Assembly (NCBI GenBank): GCA_022826245.1
Contig: JAJDVG010000028.1
Location: forward strand, 1-64,000
DNA: 64,000 nt
DNA from: Gammaproteobacteria bacterium
GTDB taxonomy: Bacteria; Pseudomonadota; Gammaproteobacteria; Steroidobacterales; Rariloculaceae
Reading direction: 5' to 3'
The notes under the pieces: generated by a model
The model's database searches: none
What the model was told of the DNA's origin: nothing
Seen by the model: only the letters and a program-made list of their open reading frames with translations
Made by a program: the position numbers and the translations under genes
In this document: positions 1 to 9,070 of the stretch, piece after piece
Layout: the number at the start of each line of letters is the position of its first letter
Position numbering within the stretch: the stretch's first letter is position 1

Positions 1-60
1 GAAACCGTCGTCATCGAGGGCAATAGCTACCGCATGAAGGACGCCAACACCGAATCATGA
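1..60 (+). pseudogene. 3' end of an IS21-type helper ATPase (IstB-like), cut by the window edge
   Basis: Frame 1 is open from the window edge to a TGA at 58-60 and encodes 19 residues ending in EGNSYRMKDANTES. The hydrophobic-EGxSYR pattern followed by a basic tail resembles the C-terminus of IS21-family IstB ATPases as I remember them. Too little is visible to prove the family. The rest may be intact outside the window, so pseudogene status is not established. The next gene begins without its N-terminus, which fits an insertion at this point. Confidence 0.35.
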
Positions 61-128
61 TCGCGGCCACCAAAACGACCTTGCAGAAACCTACAACTTC
101 AAACTGCTGGTTTTAGTGCATCTTCACA

Positions 129-635
129 GTGTTGCTAGCAAGGGAGAATGCGGCGGCGTTTCTCCCCATCAAGCCGGGAGAGTTCGCTCCTGCGATTCCC
201 CGCCGGATCCTGCAGCTCAACCAACTGGTCGATGACGTTGTGGCGCGTGCTCGAGAACGCGGATTCGTGAAGACCGACGGCTTGATCGCGACGCCGCAAC
301 GATACGGATACGGTCGCTACATCAAGCTCGGCACGGAACGCGCGGACCGATGGGGCGGGGCATGGTTCGGTATCCAGTCCGAGCTCTGGGCGCAATTTGC
401 AGAAACGCCCCTGTGGCTCACTTTCCATTCCGGCGGAAACTGGGGCGAGAACGTCTTGAGCGTTGACGGTCTGCGCCAGAGGCTGGGCGAAGACGTCTGG
501 GCGCGGACTCCCAACTCGATTCCGGTCCACCTTCCAACCGGAGTCGAGTACGACGCTGTGCTGGATTCGGTCGTCGGTTATTTGTGCGAACTTGCTAACC
601 GGATCGGGGGGATGTCACCAAGCCCGCGAGAGTGA
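129..635 (+). pseudogene. C-terminal part of an unknown protein, probably 5'-truncated by the adjacent insertion
   Basis: The frame is open from just after an in-frame TAG at 114-116 and encodes up to 168 residues from a GTG at 129. The sequence begins abruptly, without an N-terminal fold or ribosome binding site. It contains YGRYIKLG and PLWLTFHSGG with many aromatic residues. This pattern reminded me of the C-terminal part of PD-(D/E)XK-nuclease-associated hypothetical proteins, but I cannot confirm that. The IstB-like tail lies only about 70 bp upstream, so I infer that an IS insertion removed the 5' portion. A short intact gene is the alternative. Confidence 0.4.
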
Positions 636-1270
636 CTTGGCGGTTGCGTTGAGCGCGACGGCGTGAATCTCCCCAAGGATCTGCTCTCGCAGGCCCGGCT
701 TCTTGCGACCAAGGAAAAGCGGCGCCCACTACAGGCCAGCCTGCGGTTATCTTCGACGGTCGATTCCTCCAGACGGCTTATTTCATCGACGAGCGCCTGG
801 TTCCTGAGCGTCCGCGCGAGCAACTCCAGGGTCTGGCGCGCCTCGTCCAAGCCCCGCTCAGCAAGCCGCCGCTCGTTCATCGTGTAGCCGCTGACCAGAT
901 GCTCGCGCAAGGTGCGGGTGGCCCACTGGCGAAAACGCACGGCCCGCTTCGAATTTACCCTGTAACCAATGGAAATGATCGCGTCCAGGTTGTAGTGCTT
1001 GAGTGCGCGTCGAACGCTTCGCTTGCCTTCCGTTCGAACCACCAAGAAATCGTTACTAGTTGACTCGGCATCCAATTCCTTGCTGGAGAAGACATTGCGC
1101 AGATGCATCACGATGTTTTGAGGCGTGGATTGAAACACCGCCGCCATTTGACGCTGCGTCAGCCAGACCGTCTCCTTGTCAAAGCGCACATCCACGCGCG
1201 CCTCGCCGTCCTCGGACTCGTAAACGATGACTTCGCCGCCGGGGGATGGTGGAGATAGGTCCGTATTCAT
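578..1270 (-). pseudogene. RhuM-family protein, C-terminally truncated
   Basis: Residues 1 to about 165 match the RhuM (virulence/Fic-associated) family: an N-terminal VRFDKETVWLTQRQMA segment, then LFxxTPQNI-like, HYNLDAIISIGYRVNSKRA and FRQWATRTLREHL. These are family hallmarks. Family members normally continue to about 330 residues. Here similarity stops after TLELLARTLRNQALV, and the remaining roughly 60 residues are Ser/Arg-rich and look like out-of-frame translation. The ATG at 1270 is a good start. It is probably non-functional, sitting between other truncated genes. RhuM function is itself poorly defined. Confidence 0.7.
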
Positions 1271-1370
1271 CGCAAGCTTCCTGAGTCTACTGGCCCCAGA
1301 CCTTCACGCCGCGGCCTCACCCGCCAATTCGGCTGAACCGCCCCGACTTACCCGTAGGCTCCGTCATTTG

Positions 1371-1477
1371 AGTGGAATGCCCCGGTCTGGTGGACACTTC
1401 CGGGCTATGTTCCGAGCACAGGAGAAAGTGCGATGAGCAGCCAGAGATACAGCCGTGAATTGCAGGACGCGGCCGTT
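1371..1477 (+). mobile_element. IS3-type left end with the first codons of orfA
   Basis: A segment containing CCCCGGTCTGGTGGACACTT is followed about 30 bp later by AGGAGA and an ATG at 1433 that starts MSSQRYSRELQDAAV. Both the end sequence (CCGGT...GTGGAC) and the OrfA opening (RYSxEFKDxAV-like) are typical of IS3-family elements as I know them. After codon 15 the orfA similarity ends and the DNA runs into the 3' flank of the ATPase gene. Only the left tip remains. No right end was found. Confidence 0.55.
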
Positions 1478-1546
1478 TGCGAACGGGAGGATGCGGCGGC
1501 ATTCCGGAGTCTGGATCAAGGCAAATCTTCGAAACACGCCATCACG

Positions 1547-2740
1547 TCAACTGTCTTCCCAATGCTTGCCCGGCATAATTCGTTTCATGAATTCATCGAA
1601 CAGCGGAACTGTGAATGCAGTGTCGCCATGATTCGGACTCCAAATCATGCCGCTCTTGATTAGTTTGTTCCTCGTCGGCGCCACGCTTTGCACAGGTCGT
1701 CCAAGACGATCGGCTATATCACCGGATCGATGCGGACCTGGACCGAGATCTGACATTGCCCTGAGGTACTTTTTCTCGGACGGTGTGAGTCGATCGAATC
1801 GAACCCGAAAAAAACTTTCGTCGAGCGCCGCTATCGCAACGGCTGACGCGTCCTTGACATCCGACAACGTTATCGGAGATTCGTCGGCGCAGTCCCAAGC
1901 ATGCTTGCCCCATTCCTGCAGGAAGTATGGGTAGCCTCTTGTTTGTCGAATAATCTCGGCGACCGCGTCCGGATCGACTTGCACGTTCTCCTCGAGAGCT
2001 GGCCTTACGATCGCGGCTGCGGCAGACTCCTCATCGAGCGCATCTACTCTTGGAAACTGAAACAGGCGTTCCGCGTAGGACTTCGCTTTGCCCATACGTC
2101 CTCTTAACTGGGGAAGACCGGCGCCAATTAACGTGATTGGCAATCGAAGTTGCGCGCAGCGATGCAAGGCGCCAATCAGAATTGCCAGTTGCTCCTCTTC
2201 GACGTATTGCAACTCGTCAATGAACATTACAACCGCAACGTCCGCGATCTGAGCGGCCGCGCCAACAGCTTCCAGCAACGTCGATAAGTCTTGTTCCAGG
2301 TCTCCGTTGTCGGCCAGACCCGGCTCCGGGTGGAAATCGATCCCTACCTCAATGTCCTGATACTTGAATTTGAGTGCCTCGGCGAAACCCGCCAGTGCCC
2401 GGAGTCCTCTTTCGGCCAACTCCTTTGCACGCTCGGTCTTACTAAGCTTTAGCAGGGTAAGCCGAAGTTGGGGCGCCAACAACGCCGGGAGTGATCTCGA
2501 TTCAGGAGCTTCTATGCGAACGGTGAGGAACCCCCCCGACTCGGCAGTATCACAAATTTTGTCAAGCAGTACAGTCTTGCCGACGCCTCGAAGACCCACC
2601 ATCAGAATGCTTTGCGCAGGCCGCCTCTTTCGAATTCGCTCTGTCGCGATGCGTGCTTGCTCTCGGATTTCGTCGCGGCCAGCCAACTCCGGTGGCGGGG
2701 TACCGGCTCCCGGAGAGTAAGGGTTAAGTACGGGGTCCAC
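1547..2740 (-). CDS. orphan AAA/STAND-type ATPase with C-terminal winged-helix
   Basis: This 397-residue protein has a Walker A GLRGVGKT at about 49-56, a Walker B VVMFIDELQY at about 172 and a sensor-like ITLIGAGLP at about 207. The C-terminal 110 residues (LTPSEKKYLRAM...IADRLGRPVQSV) look like a winged helix. The layout resembles Orc1/Cdc6-like and archaeal-type ATPases found in bacterial accessory DNA; no partner gene is adjacent. GTG at 2740 is preferred over TTG at 2746 because a strong -10 lies directly upstream, which would make the mRNA leaderless. The role is unknown; DNA-linked regulation or defence is possible but not shown. Confidence 0.75.
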   Translation of the reverse strand: MDPVLNPYSPGAGTPPPELAGRDEIREQARIATERIRKRRPAQSILMVGLRGVGKTVLLDKICDTAESGGFLTVRIEAPESRSLPALLAPQLRLTLLKLSKTERAKELAERGLRALAGFAEALKFKYQDIEVGIDFHPEPGLADNGDLEQDLSTLLEAVGAAAQIADVAVVMFIDELQYVEEEQLAILIGALHRCAQLRLPITLIGAGLPQLRGRMGKAKSYAERLFQFPRVDALDEESAAAAIVRPALEENVQVDPDAVAEIIRQTRGYPYFLQEWGKHAWDCADESPITLSDVKDASAVAIAALDESFFRVRFDRLTPSEKKYLRAMSDLGPGPHRSGDIADRLGRPVQSVAPTRNKLIKSGMIWSPNHGDTAFTVPLFDEFMKRIMPGKHWEDS

Positions 2741-2774
2741 AGTCAAAGTATAACAAAGTTAGGAAAGTTAGCAA
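2740..2774 (-). promoter_or_regulatory. sigma-70-like promoter of the orphan ATPase, leaderless start
   Basis: On the minus strand TTGCTA (2774-2769) and TATACT (2752-2747) are 16 bp apart, with TG one base before the -10 (extended -10). The expected transcription start falls at about 2741-2740, on the GTG start codon. The surrounding 2747-2830 is strikingly AT-rich compared with the flanks. Confidence 0.5.
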
Positions 2775-2888
2775 TTTTCAGTAAACTCGCTAAAGTCCCT
2801 ATAATTGTAGATATAGCGTAAGCATCATCCCGGAAAACAGTCGGAGAGTGCGGTGGCCAAGGCACCTGCCGCGCGGCAAGTGGGCGCC

Positions 2889-4244
2889 CTATTCCTTCGC
2901 GGCCTTGGCGGGCAGGTGCCGCAGGAACAGGGCCAACGCCAGCACGCTGGCGGTCGCCTCCGCGACCGGCAGGGCCACCACAAAGCGTTGGTCGGAAAGC
3001 AGCCAGTAGGACAGAGCCAGAAACGCAGTTGGCAGGATCAGGCTGCGGCAGAGGGCCACCGCTACGGATTGAAGCGGACGGTGGATGGCCGTCAGGTAGC
3101 CCGACAGCAGGACGTTGACGCTGACGAACAGGAACAGCGGCCAGATGTAGGTGACAAATTCGGTGGCCAGGGCGACCGTGGCGGCGCTGTCCCGATCATC
3201 GACGAACAGCCGGATGATCGGCTCGCTGGCGGCCAGCAGCACCGTGATGAAGATGGCGTTCAGCATCGCGATGGCGCCGGCGGCCGTCTTCAGAAAGGCG
3301 GCCATGCGCGCCGCGTTGCGGGCGCCGAAGTTCTGCGAAATCATCACCTGAACGGTGTCCGAAACGGCGAAGAACATCATGTAGCCCAGCAGCATGGTGT
3401 AGCTGACCACGGTCATCGCCGCGACGCCATGCACCCCGATTCGCCGCAGCAGCATCCAATTGAGGATCAGCAAGACAATCCCCCCGGACACCTCGTTGAT
3501 GAATTCGGAAACGCCGTTGAAGGCGGCCTGGAACACCTCCCGCCAGTTGCGCTGCCGAACGGCGAAGCGCAGCCGGCGGCCAGGCTTCAGGAAGTAGATC
3601 ATCATCACCGGCAGCGGTAGCGCCTGGGATATCCCGGTGGCGAAGGCCGCCCCGGTCAGCCCCCAGCCAAACCGGCCGATGAACAGGTAGTCGAGCAGGA
3701 TGTTGACCACGGCGCCGATGGTCAGTGCGGTGGCGACCAGATTCGGATAGCCATCCATGCGGATAAAGTAGTACAGGGCGAGGACGATGAGCTGCGCCAG
3801 CAGAAACGGCATGATGATCCGGTAGTACTCGCTCATGGCCGGCAAGAGTTCCAGGCTTGCCCCGAGCCCGGTGAAAAGCGTCTCCTCGAAAGCGAGCGCC
3901 AGCGAGATCGCGACCGTCCCATACAGCGCCATGCACACCAGCGTCTTGCTGAAGATGGCTGATGCGGCGGGTTTGTCGTCCTCCCCCAGGTACTTGCCGG
4001 CCCGCACCGAGCCGCCGATGGAGAGCATCATGCCGACCCCGAACAGCAGGGTTGAGATCGGAATGATCAAATTGACCGCGGCCAGCGCGGTGACGCCGAC
4101 GTAGTTGCCGATGAACAGCCCGTCCACCAACATGGCGGAGGTCATGGCGATGAGCCCGAGCACGGCCAGCGCCAAGTACTTGAAGAACGCAGGGACGACC
4201 GCGCCCTTGAGCGCCTGTTCGTTTTGGTCGGATGCTGAGCTCAT
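2889..4244 (-). CDS. MATE-family multidrug/cation efflux transporter
   Basis: This 451-residue integral membrane protein has about 12 hydrophobic segments and the two-fold MATE organisation. An N-terminal AMLVDGLFIGNYVGVTALAA block is repeated in degenerate form after residue 230 (EVSGGIVLLILNWMLLRRIG, FFAVSDTVQVMISQNFGA). MATE proteins export drugs or metabolites in exchange for Na+ or H+; the substrate cannot be read here. The similarity feels closest to the MepA-like branch. ATG at 4244 gives the expected short cytoplasmic leader before TM1. A long inverted repeat lies just upstream and may be its control site. It is monocistronic. Confidence 0.9.
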   Translation of the reverse strand: MSSASDQNEQALKGAVVPAFFKYLALAVLGLIAMTSAMLVDGLFIGNYVGVTALAAVNLIIPISTLLFGVGMMLSIGGSVRAGKYLGEDDKPAASAIFSKTLVCMALYGTVAISLALAFEETLFTGLGASLELLPAMSEYYRIIMPFLLAQLIVLALYYFIRMDGYPNLVATALTIGAVVNILLDYLFIGRFGWGLTGAAFATGISQALPLPVMMIYFLKPGRRLRFAVRQRNWREVFQAAFNGVSEFINEVSGGIVLLILNWMLLRRIGVHGVAAMTVVSYTMLLGYMMFFAVSDTVQVMISQNFGARNAARMAAFLKTAAGAIAMLNAIFITVLLAASEPIIRLFVDDRDSAATVALATEFVTYIWPLFLFVSVNVLLSGYLTAIHRPLQSVAVALCRSLILPTAFLALSYWLLSDQRFVVALPVAEATASVLALALFLRHLPAKAAKE

Positions 4245-4258
4245 GTGGAAACGCCATC

Positions 4259-4305
4259 AAATGCCATGAAAATCAAGCATCGGCCGCTCGATTTTCATGG
4301 TATTT
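4259..4305. repeat. 16-bp inverted repeat upstream of the MATE gene
   Basis: AAATGCCATGAAAATC (4259-4274) and GATTTTCATGGTATTT (4290-4305) are inverted copies with one mismatch and a 15-bp spacer. The repeat sits 15 bp upstream of the MATE start codon. It could be an operator for a dimeric repressor, a hairpin in the 5' leader, or the ends of a tiny mobile remnant. Confidence 0.75.
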
Positions 4306-4909
4306 GTTGGTGGACCGGTATGCTTCCGCCCTGCTCGAGCGCGAGTTTCCGCAATGGGGCGTCAACGTGCCCGCAGTTACCAAATGCCGGTTCGGTCCAA
4401 AGGGTTGGGCTCGGGAGTCGCCATGTTTGCACAAACGTCAATATGGGCAAGGTTCGCGAGCCATATTGTACTTGACGACTATATGGGAGGCGGGAAGGGG
4501 CCATAAGTAACGAAGCGACAATAGCGGCGTTGCGGCAGGTCGAAGACGGTTTGCGGTTGGTCTTGAGTCTGTAGTGCCGAGATCGTACGCCGGCGGTTGC
4601 AGCAGTGTTAACGATCCGGCATAAGTACCGGCATTCTTGTCTTGGAAATCCGCAATAGACCTCCATAAGTCTTTGAGTTTTAAGGACTGTACGGCGGCGG
4701 TGGAACCGGCATTCTAGGCGGCACTTTAATGAGATCCGCGATGGGACTAAAGCTGTCTCGCGACGGCATCCTCAAGCACCGAGTAGCCCCAAAGATACAG
4801 TGTCTGCTCCTTCTTGCCAGCGCCGCCAATGCGTAGGGCACTGGAAATTACTCATGAGTATTTTTGGGTCAACCGAAAATTACTAACGGGAAGCGCAACG
4901 CCCAACGGA
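4306..4909. other. non-coding stretch with short dispersed repeats; no gene recognised
   Basis: About 600 bp lie between the MATE inverted repeat and the acyltransferase stop. The open frames here have no recognisable protein features. Two small repeats recur: CATAAGT near 4503, 4620 and 4665, and ACCGGCATTCT near 4627 and 4707 (inverse-like AATGCCGGTTC near 4383). It may be decayed coding or mobile DNA. Confidence 0.5.
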
Positions 4910-6268
4910 CTATCGCGAACCGAAATCCGGAGCGTCGAAAATACGCCGTGTGCCGGGGTCCGCGTAGCGGTCGACGGTGGTCCGTACCGCGGTCACCAGT
5001 TGCTTTCTCTCGTCTACGAGCGCCTCGATGTCGCCGCGCAACCGCGCAAGGCGAAACACGCCGCGTATCGAGACCAGCAGTTGCGCCTGTTTTTCGAGCA
5101 CGAACACGGCGGCGAACAGGCTGACCGGGATCAGCAACATCGCCGGAATCGCCCAGCCCCAGCCGAGAGCCAGTCCGGCCCAGACGGTTAACAGCGCGTA
5201 GACGGCCAGCAGTGCCGGAACCGCCGTCGTGACTTTCAGCGTGGCGATGTCGTCCACATCGTCGCTGAACCGCGAACTCACGGCGGCGGCGAGCCAGGCG
5301 ACCGGAAGCACGACGACCGCGCCCGGCAGTGCGAGCGGCAGCAGCACGATGAGCAGGGCCGTGCGCCATACGATCCGCGCCATCGCTCGGCGCACGCTGA
5401 CGGGGCGACTGAGCTGATGGTCCTTGAGCCCGAGGCGTTCCAGCCGGGCCTGGTAGGCCTCGATGCCGGCGCGCAGCCGCTGCATGTCGGGCTTCCCGGC
5501 GAAGCGCGTGTAGTGTTCCGCGAACCGGCGGCTGAGTTCCACGTAGACCGCGGGCGTGAGTTTCGTCGTCGACGGCTTGTACAGGCGCCTTGCGGCGTGA
5601 ACGAACCGCAATGTCGCTCGGTCCGGTGCGTTCAGGGTGACGCGCGCGAGCCTTTCGCGCAGTTCCGCGGTGAACTGTCGAACGGTCTCCGCCTCGTCTT
5701 TCCGGTAGGCCGCGAGCCGCTGCTCATCCACGTGCATCGGCGTTCCGAAGTGCAGCAGGACCTGACTCCTGAAGCGATGACGATCGAGGTAGGTCAGGCC
5801 GAACGGAACGATCGCGACCGCGTCCTCGCGGCGCGCGGCGGCGCGCAATGCCATTCTCGCGGCGCCGGTCTTGAGCCGAGTGAGCTGACTTTCGGTATGG
5901 CTGACGCCCTCCGGGAAAATGGCCACGCAGTCGCCGCGCGCAAGCACCGCGTCGACGCGGTCGAAAGCCTCCCGGTTATCCGCGTCAGGGACGCCTTCCT
6001 CGCGGCGCACCACGGGCACGGCGCCGGCGGCGTCCAGCAACCGGGCCAGCAGCGGGATCTTCCACAGCTTGGCGTTGCCGAGAAAATGAATGGGCGTGCG
6101 CCCCGAATGACCCATCAGGATCACCCCGTCGATCAGCGCGTTGGGGTGATTGCCGGCGAGAATCGCGGCGCCGCGCGCGGGAACGTTCTCCAGGCCCACC
6201 ACCTCGATTCGCTTGTAGAACGTGCGGGCGACCAGATTCAGGAATCGAACGAACGCACGGTAGAGCAT
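4910..6268 (-). CDS. membrane acyltransferase of the GPAT/LPLAT (PlsC-like) family
   Basis: This 452-residue protein has an N-terminal acyltransferase domain: GNHPNALIDG at 39-48 (catalytic His41 and Asp47), a second block with GNAKLWKIP, and IFPEGVSHTES near 118. His and Asp are separated by five residues, as I recall for the yeast Gpt2/Sct1-type enzymes, rather than four as in PlsB and PlsC. The C-terminal third has two to three hydrophobic segments (about 305-395), so it is membrane-anchored. It probably acylates glycerol-3-phosphate or a related acceptor in phospholipid synthesis; the exact substrate is unknown. It appears to be a single-gene unit. Confidence 0.8.
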   Translation of the reverse strand: MLYRAFVRFLNLVARTFYKRIEVVGLENVPARGAAILAGNHPNALIDGVILMGHSGRTPIHFLGNAKLWKIPLLARLLDAAGAVPVVRREEGVPDADNREAFDRVDAVLARGDCVAIFPEGVSHTESQLTRLKTGAARMALRAAARREDAVAIVPFGLTYLDRHRFRSQVLLHFGTPMHVDEQRLAAYRKDEAETVRQFTAELRERLARVTLNAPDRATLRFVHAARRLYKPSTTKLTPAVYVELSRRFAEHYTRFAGKPDMQRLRAGIEAYQARLERLGLKDHQLSRPVSVRRAMARIVWRTALLIVLLPLALPGAVVVLPVAWLAAAVSSRFSDDVDDIATLKVTTAVPALLAVYALLTVWAGLALGWGWAIPAMLLIPVSLFAAVFVLEKQAQLLVSIRGVFRLARLRGDIEALVDERKQLVTAVRTTVDRYADPGTRRIFDAPDFGSR

Positions 6269-6516
6269 GGCGGGAGTATCGCGACGGTCCTGGCTGCGGG
6301 GAAACTAACAGAATGCCCCGGGTGCCGCTATCCGCGTTTATCTGCGTATTCCACGTAATTTGCGAGGCGCCCAACCCAAGGTAAACAGACCGCTGAAACG
6401 GGGCAGCTCCAGGTGAACAGCGGAGTTGCCGAGATTGCAGGAGCCGGTGGCTGCCGGCGCGTTTGTGCGCCAGCGGGCCGAGCACCAAAACCAGCCAGGA
6501 CGCGCTTGGCAGCACG

Positions 6517-8988
6517 CTACCACCGATACTCCACGTACGCCCGGTAGTGCCTGGGCAATTCCGGCAGCGCGATGACGCTGCCGTACAGGTTCGGAAAGTT
6601 CGCCCGGAAGTAGCGTTCGTCGGTGATGTTTCGAGCGGTGAGGTTGAAGGTCCAGGGACCCCGGTCGACGACCACGCCGAGGTTGAGCAGCGTGTAGGCC
6701 GGCAACGTCACCGCCCCCGACAATCCGGAAGCGACGGCGTCGACATCGACCGCGCTTGCGCTGATCGCGACGCCGTTGCCGAAGTTGTAGGTGCCGGTAA
6801 GCGCCAGCACATTGCGCGGCATCCCGGCGCGGCGGGCGGCGTCCTCGCCATCGACCCTGACGATGCCGCCGAGGGCTCCGCCGTAGAAGGCTTCAGGCGC
6901 AACGCCGGGGATGTCGTCGGCGCCGATGTAGCTGTAGCGGCCGCCGTTGGCGAGCGTGTTGAGGTTGATCGCCTCCATGTCGGTGTAGCTCAGGGTGAAG
7001 AGCCAGCTCGGCCCGGGAATCCAGCGCATCTCGAATTCGACGCCATCGGTGCGCGTGGCCTGGTTGTTGACGATCGATTGGGCCGTGTAGTCGGTGCGTT
7101 CCTGCCGATAGCGCGCTATCGCGAAATAGAGCGCATTGAAGAACAGGCTGCCCTTGAGGCCCGCTTCGAGCAGTTCGGAGCTGTCGAAGGCGCCGCCGCT
7201 CAGCACGTTCGCCGTTGAGAGTTCCGCGCCCTGCCCGGCGATGACCGTGGACTGCCGCGAGGCGGTCAGGTACGGCGTCAGGCCGTTGTCGCTCACCCAG
7301 CTCAGGCTCAGGTTCCACGACACGCCGCTGAACGTGTCCGACGCTTCCGTGACGACGCAGTCCGGCGCGGACGGCAGGCACTGGTGGTTGGAGCTCGGCA
7401 GCAGCAACTTGTCGAGCGGCGAGCGGCTCTGCATGTCGATGGCGTCGTAGCGCAGCCCCGCAAGCACGCCGAAGCCGTTGTCCCAGGTGATGTCCGCGAG
7501 CCCTGCGAGGCCCAGGTTCAGGTAGTCGCCCAGGTAGTACTCCGTGTAGTCGCGGCCAATTTCGGTCGCGAGCCACCGCGTGTTTAGCGCGCTCTCCGGC
7601 CTCGTCAGGTCGCGGCGGTCAAAGTACTCGTTCGTGTAGTCGTTGGCGTGGTGGAAGTTCGTGTAGCGCACGGACGGCGACCATTGCAGGTCCACCGTCG
7701 CCCCGGCCGGACGAAACATGGCCTGGGCCACGAGCTTGTCCTCGATCACCCAGGTGTCGTGAAACTGGGAGAAGCCATAGCTCGCCTGATTGAAGTTGTC
7801 GTAGGACTCATAGAAGAGCTGGTTCTTCCACTCCCAGCGGCCGCCTTGCGGGTCGACCAGCACATCGAAATAGAGTGTGACGACATCCGTGTGGATGACA
7901 TCGTCGGGGCTCACCAGCACCTGGCTGCCGTCGAGCATCGCGAGACCCGGGTCCACCAGCCCGAGCAGGTCGGGATGGCAGTCGAAAACGGACGTGTCGC
8001 CGATTGTGCAGACATCGTCGCCGGCGGACGGACGGGTAAGCGGAGAGCTTGTGCCGGACGCGAGACCCGCGGCGAAGGGGTTGAGGTCGCTGAAGCCGTC
8101 GCCGTCGACATCGAATTCCTGGTGGGAAATGTGCCCGTCGCCGTTGGCGTCGAGCGGCGGCGGGCTGCCCGTGACGTAGATGCCATGGTCGATGAGGTCC
8201 TGGGTCAGGCGGTTCCAGCCCGCCACCTCGGTGACGCCGACCTCGTGGAGCATGGCGCCGAACTCCAGGTGCACGCGGTCGGTGGCATCGACATCGAACG
8301 AAGCCTGTACGAGGTTCTGATCGAGGCCGACGCTGTCCCGATAGTAGCTGCCGGAGTCCTCGCGCTCGCCGTACAGGTAGTAGCCGAAGTCCCTGCCCCC
8401 GAGCCGCGCCGGTCCGCCGACCTCGCCGCTCAGCGTGCGCTTGGTCCAGCTTCCGGCGCCGAGTTCGACGCCGCCGACGGGCTCCGGCAGCAAGGCGCCG
8501 GATTCCTCGACCCGCGCTGCACGTGGCGTGAAGTTCATGTAGCCGCCCATCTTGGCCGGCCCGAAGATCGGCGATGCCGGACCTCGCACGATGTCGATGC
8601 GGTTGGAGGCGCCGATGGGAGTCGGGTAGTTGCCGCGATTGGCGAGCCGCCGCATGCCGCGAAAATAACTTTCCCCCGGCGTGCCGCGGATGTCGAGCGA
8701 GCCCGCCACGCCGAAGAACGACTGCGTGTAGGTGCCGGGCGCCAGCGCCACGAGCTCGTCGATGTCGCGCATGTCGAAACGCCGGATCATCTCCCCGCTG
8801 ACGCTGGAGACCGACCGCGGCGTCTCGAGCAGCGACTTTCCGAAGCCGAACACGGAATCGACCGCTTCGCCGGGCTGACTGCGGAGATCACCGCGCACCA
8901 CGACTTCCTCCAGGACGTTTTGCTGGGCGAGGGTGGGTGCTGGCGCAAGCAGTATGCCGAGCGCGATAGCGGCGCCGGTGCAGACCAT
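6517..8988 (-). CDS. TonB-dependent outer-membrane receptor with EF-hand-like loops
   Basis: The start chosen at 8988 gives 823 residues with a clear signal peptide (AAIALGILLAPAPTLAQQ). A TonB box-like EEVVVRG follows, then a plug domain (LDIRGTPGESYF, IDIVRGPASPIFG) and a C-terminal beta-barrel ending in an aromatic residue (YVEYRW). Near residues 280-302 a loop carries two adjacent Ca-binding type repeats, DANGDGHISHQEF and DVDGDGFSDLNPF. Further on is a two-cysteine loop (VCTIG...FDCHP). It belongs to the siderophore/organic-ligand receptor class, but the ligand is unknown. No transporter gene is adjacent. ATG at 9072 is an alternative start but would bury the signal peptide. Confidence 0.9.
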   Translation of the reverse strand: MVCTGAAIALGILLAPAPTLAQQNVLEEVVVRGDLRSQPGEAVDSVFGFGKSLLETPRSVSSVSGEMIRRFDMRDIDELVALAPGTYTQSFFGVAGSLDIRGTPGESYFRGMRRLANRGNYPTPIGASNRIDIVRGPASPIFGPAKMGGYMNFTPRAARVEESGALLPEPVGGVELGAGSWTKRTLSGEVGGPARLGGRDFGYYLYGEREDSGSYYRDSVGLDQNLVQASFDVDATDRVHLEFGAMLHEVGVTEVAGWNRLTQDLIDHGIYVTGSPPPLDANGDGHISHQEFDVDGDGFSDLNPFAAGLASGTSSPLTRPSAGDDVCTIGDTSVFDCHPDLLGLVDPGLAMLDGSQVLVSPDDVIHTDVVTLYFDVLVDPQGGRWEWKNQLFYESYDNFNQASYGFSQFHDTWVIEDKLVAQAMFRPAGATVDLQWSPSVRYTNFHHANDYTNEYFDRRDLTRPESALNTRWLATEIGRDYTEYYLGDYLNLGLAGLADITWDNGFGVLAGLRYDAIDMQSRSPLDKLLLPSSNHQCLPSAPDCVVTEASDTFSGVSWNLSLSWVSDNGLTPYLTASRQSTVIAGQGAELSTANVLSGGAFDSSELLEAGLKGSLFFNALYFAIARYRQERTDYTAQSIVNNQATRTDGVEFEMRWIPGPSWLFTLSYTDMEAINLNTLANGGRYSYIGADDIPGVAPEAFYGGALGGIVRVDGEDAARRAGMPRNVLALTGTYNFGNGVAISASAVDVDAVASGLSGAVTLPAYTLLNLGVVVDRGPWTFNLTARNITDERYFRANFPNLYGSVIALPELPRHYRAYVEYRW

Positions 8989-9070
8989 GATCGATTCCGT
9001 ACTAATCTGAATCGTACGTAGAGAAAGTCTCCGTTGACCTGAATCTCCACGCCCTGATACGGTGTTCGAC

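Noticed and set aside
7648-9021. 457-codon open frame on the plus strand inside the TonB receptor
   Set aside because: It is antisense to a receptor with clear plug and barrel motifs; its His/Arg/Val-rich composition is typical of shadow frames in high-GC DNA.
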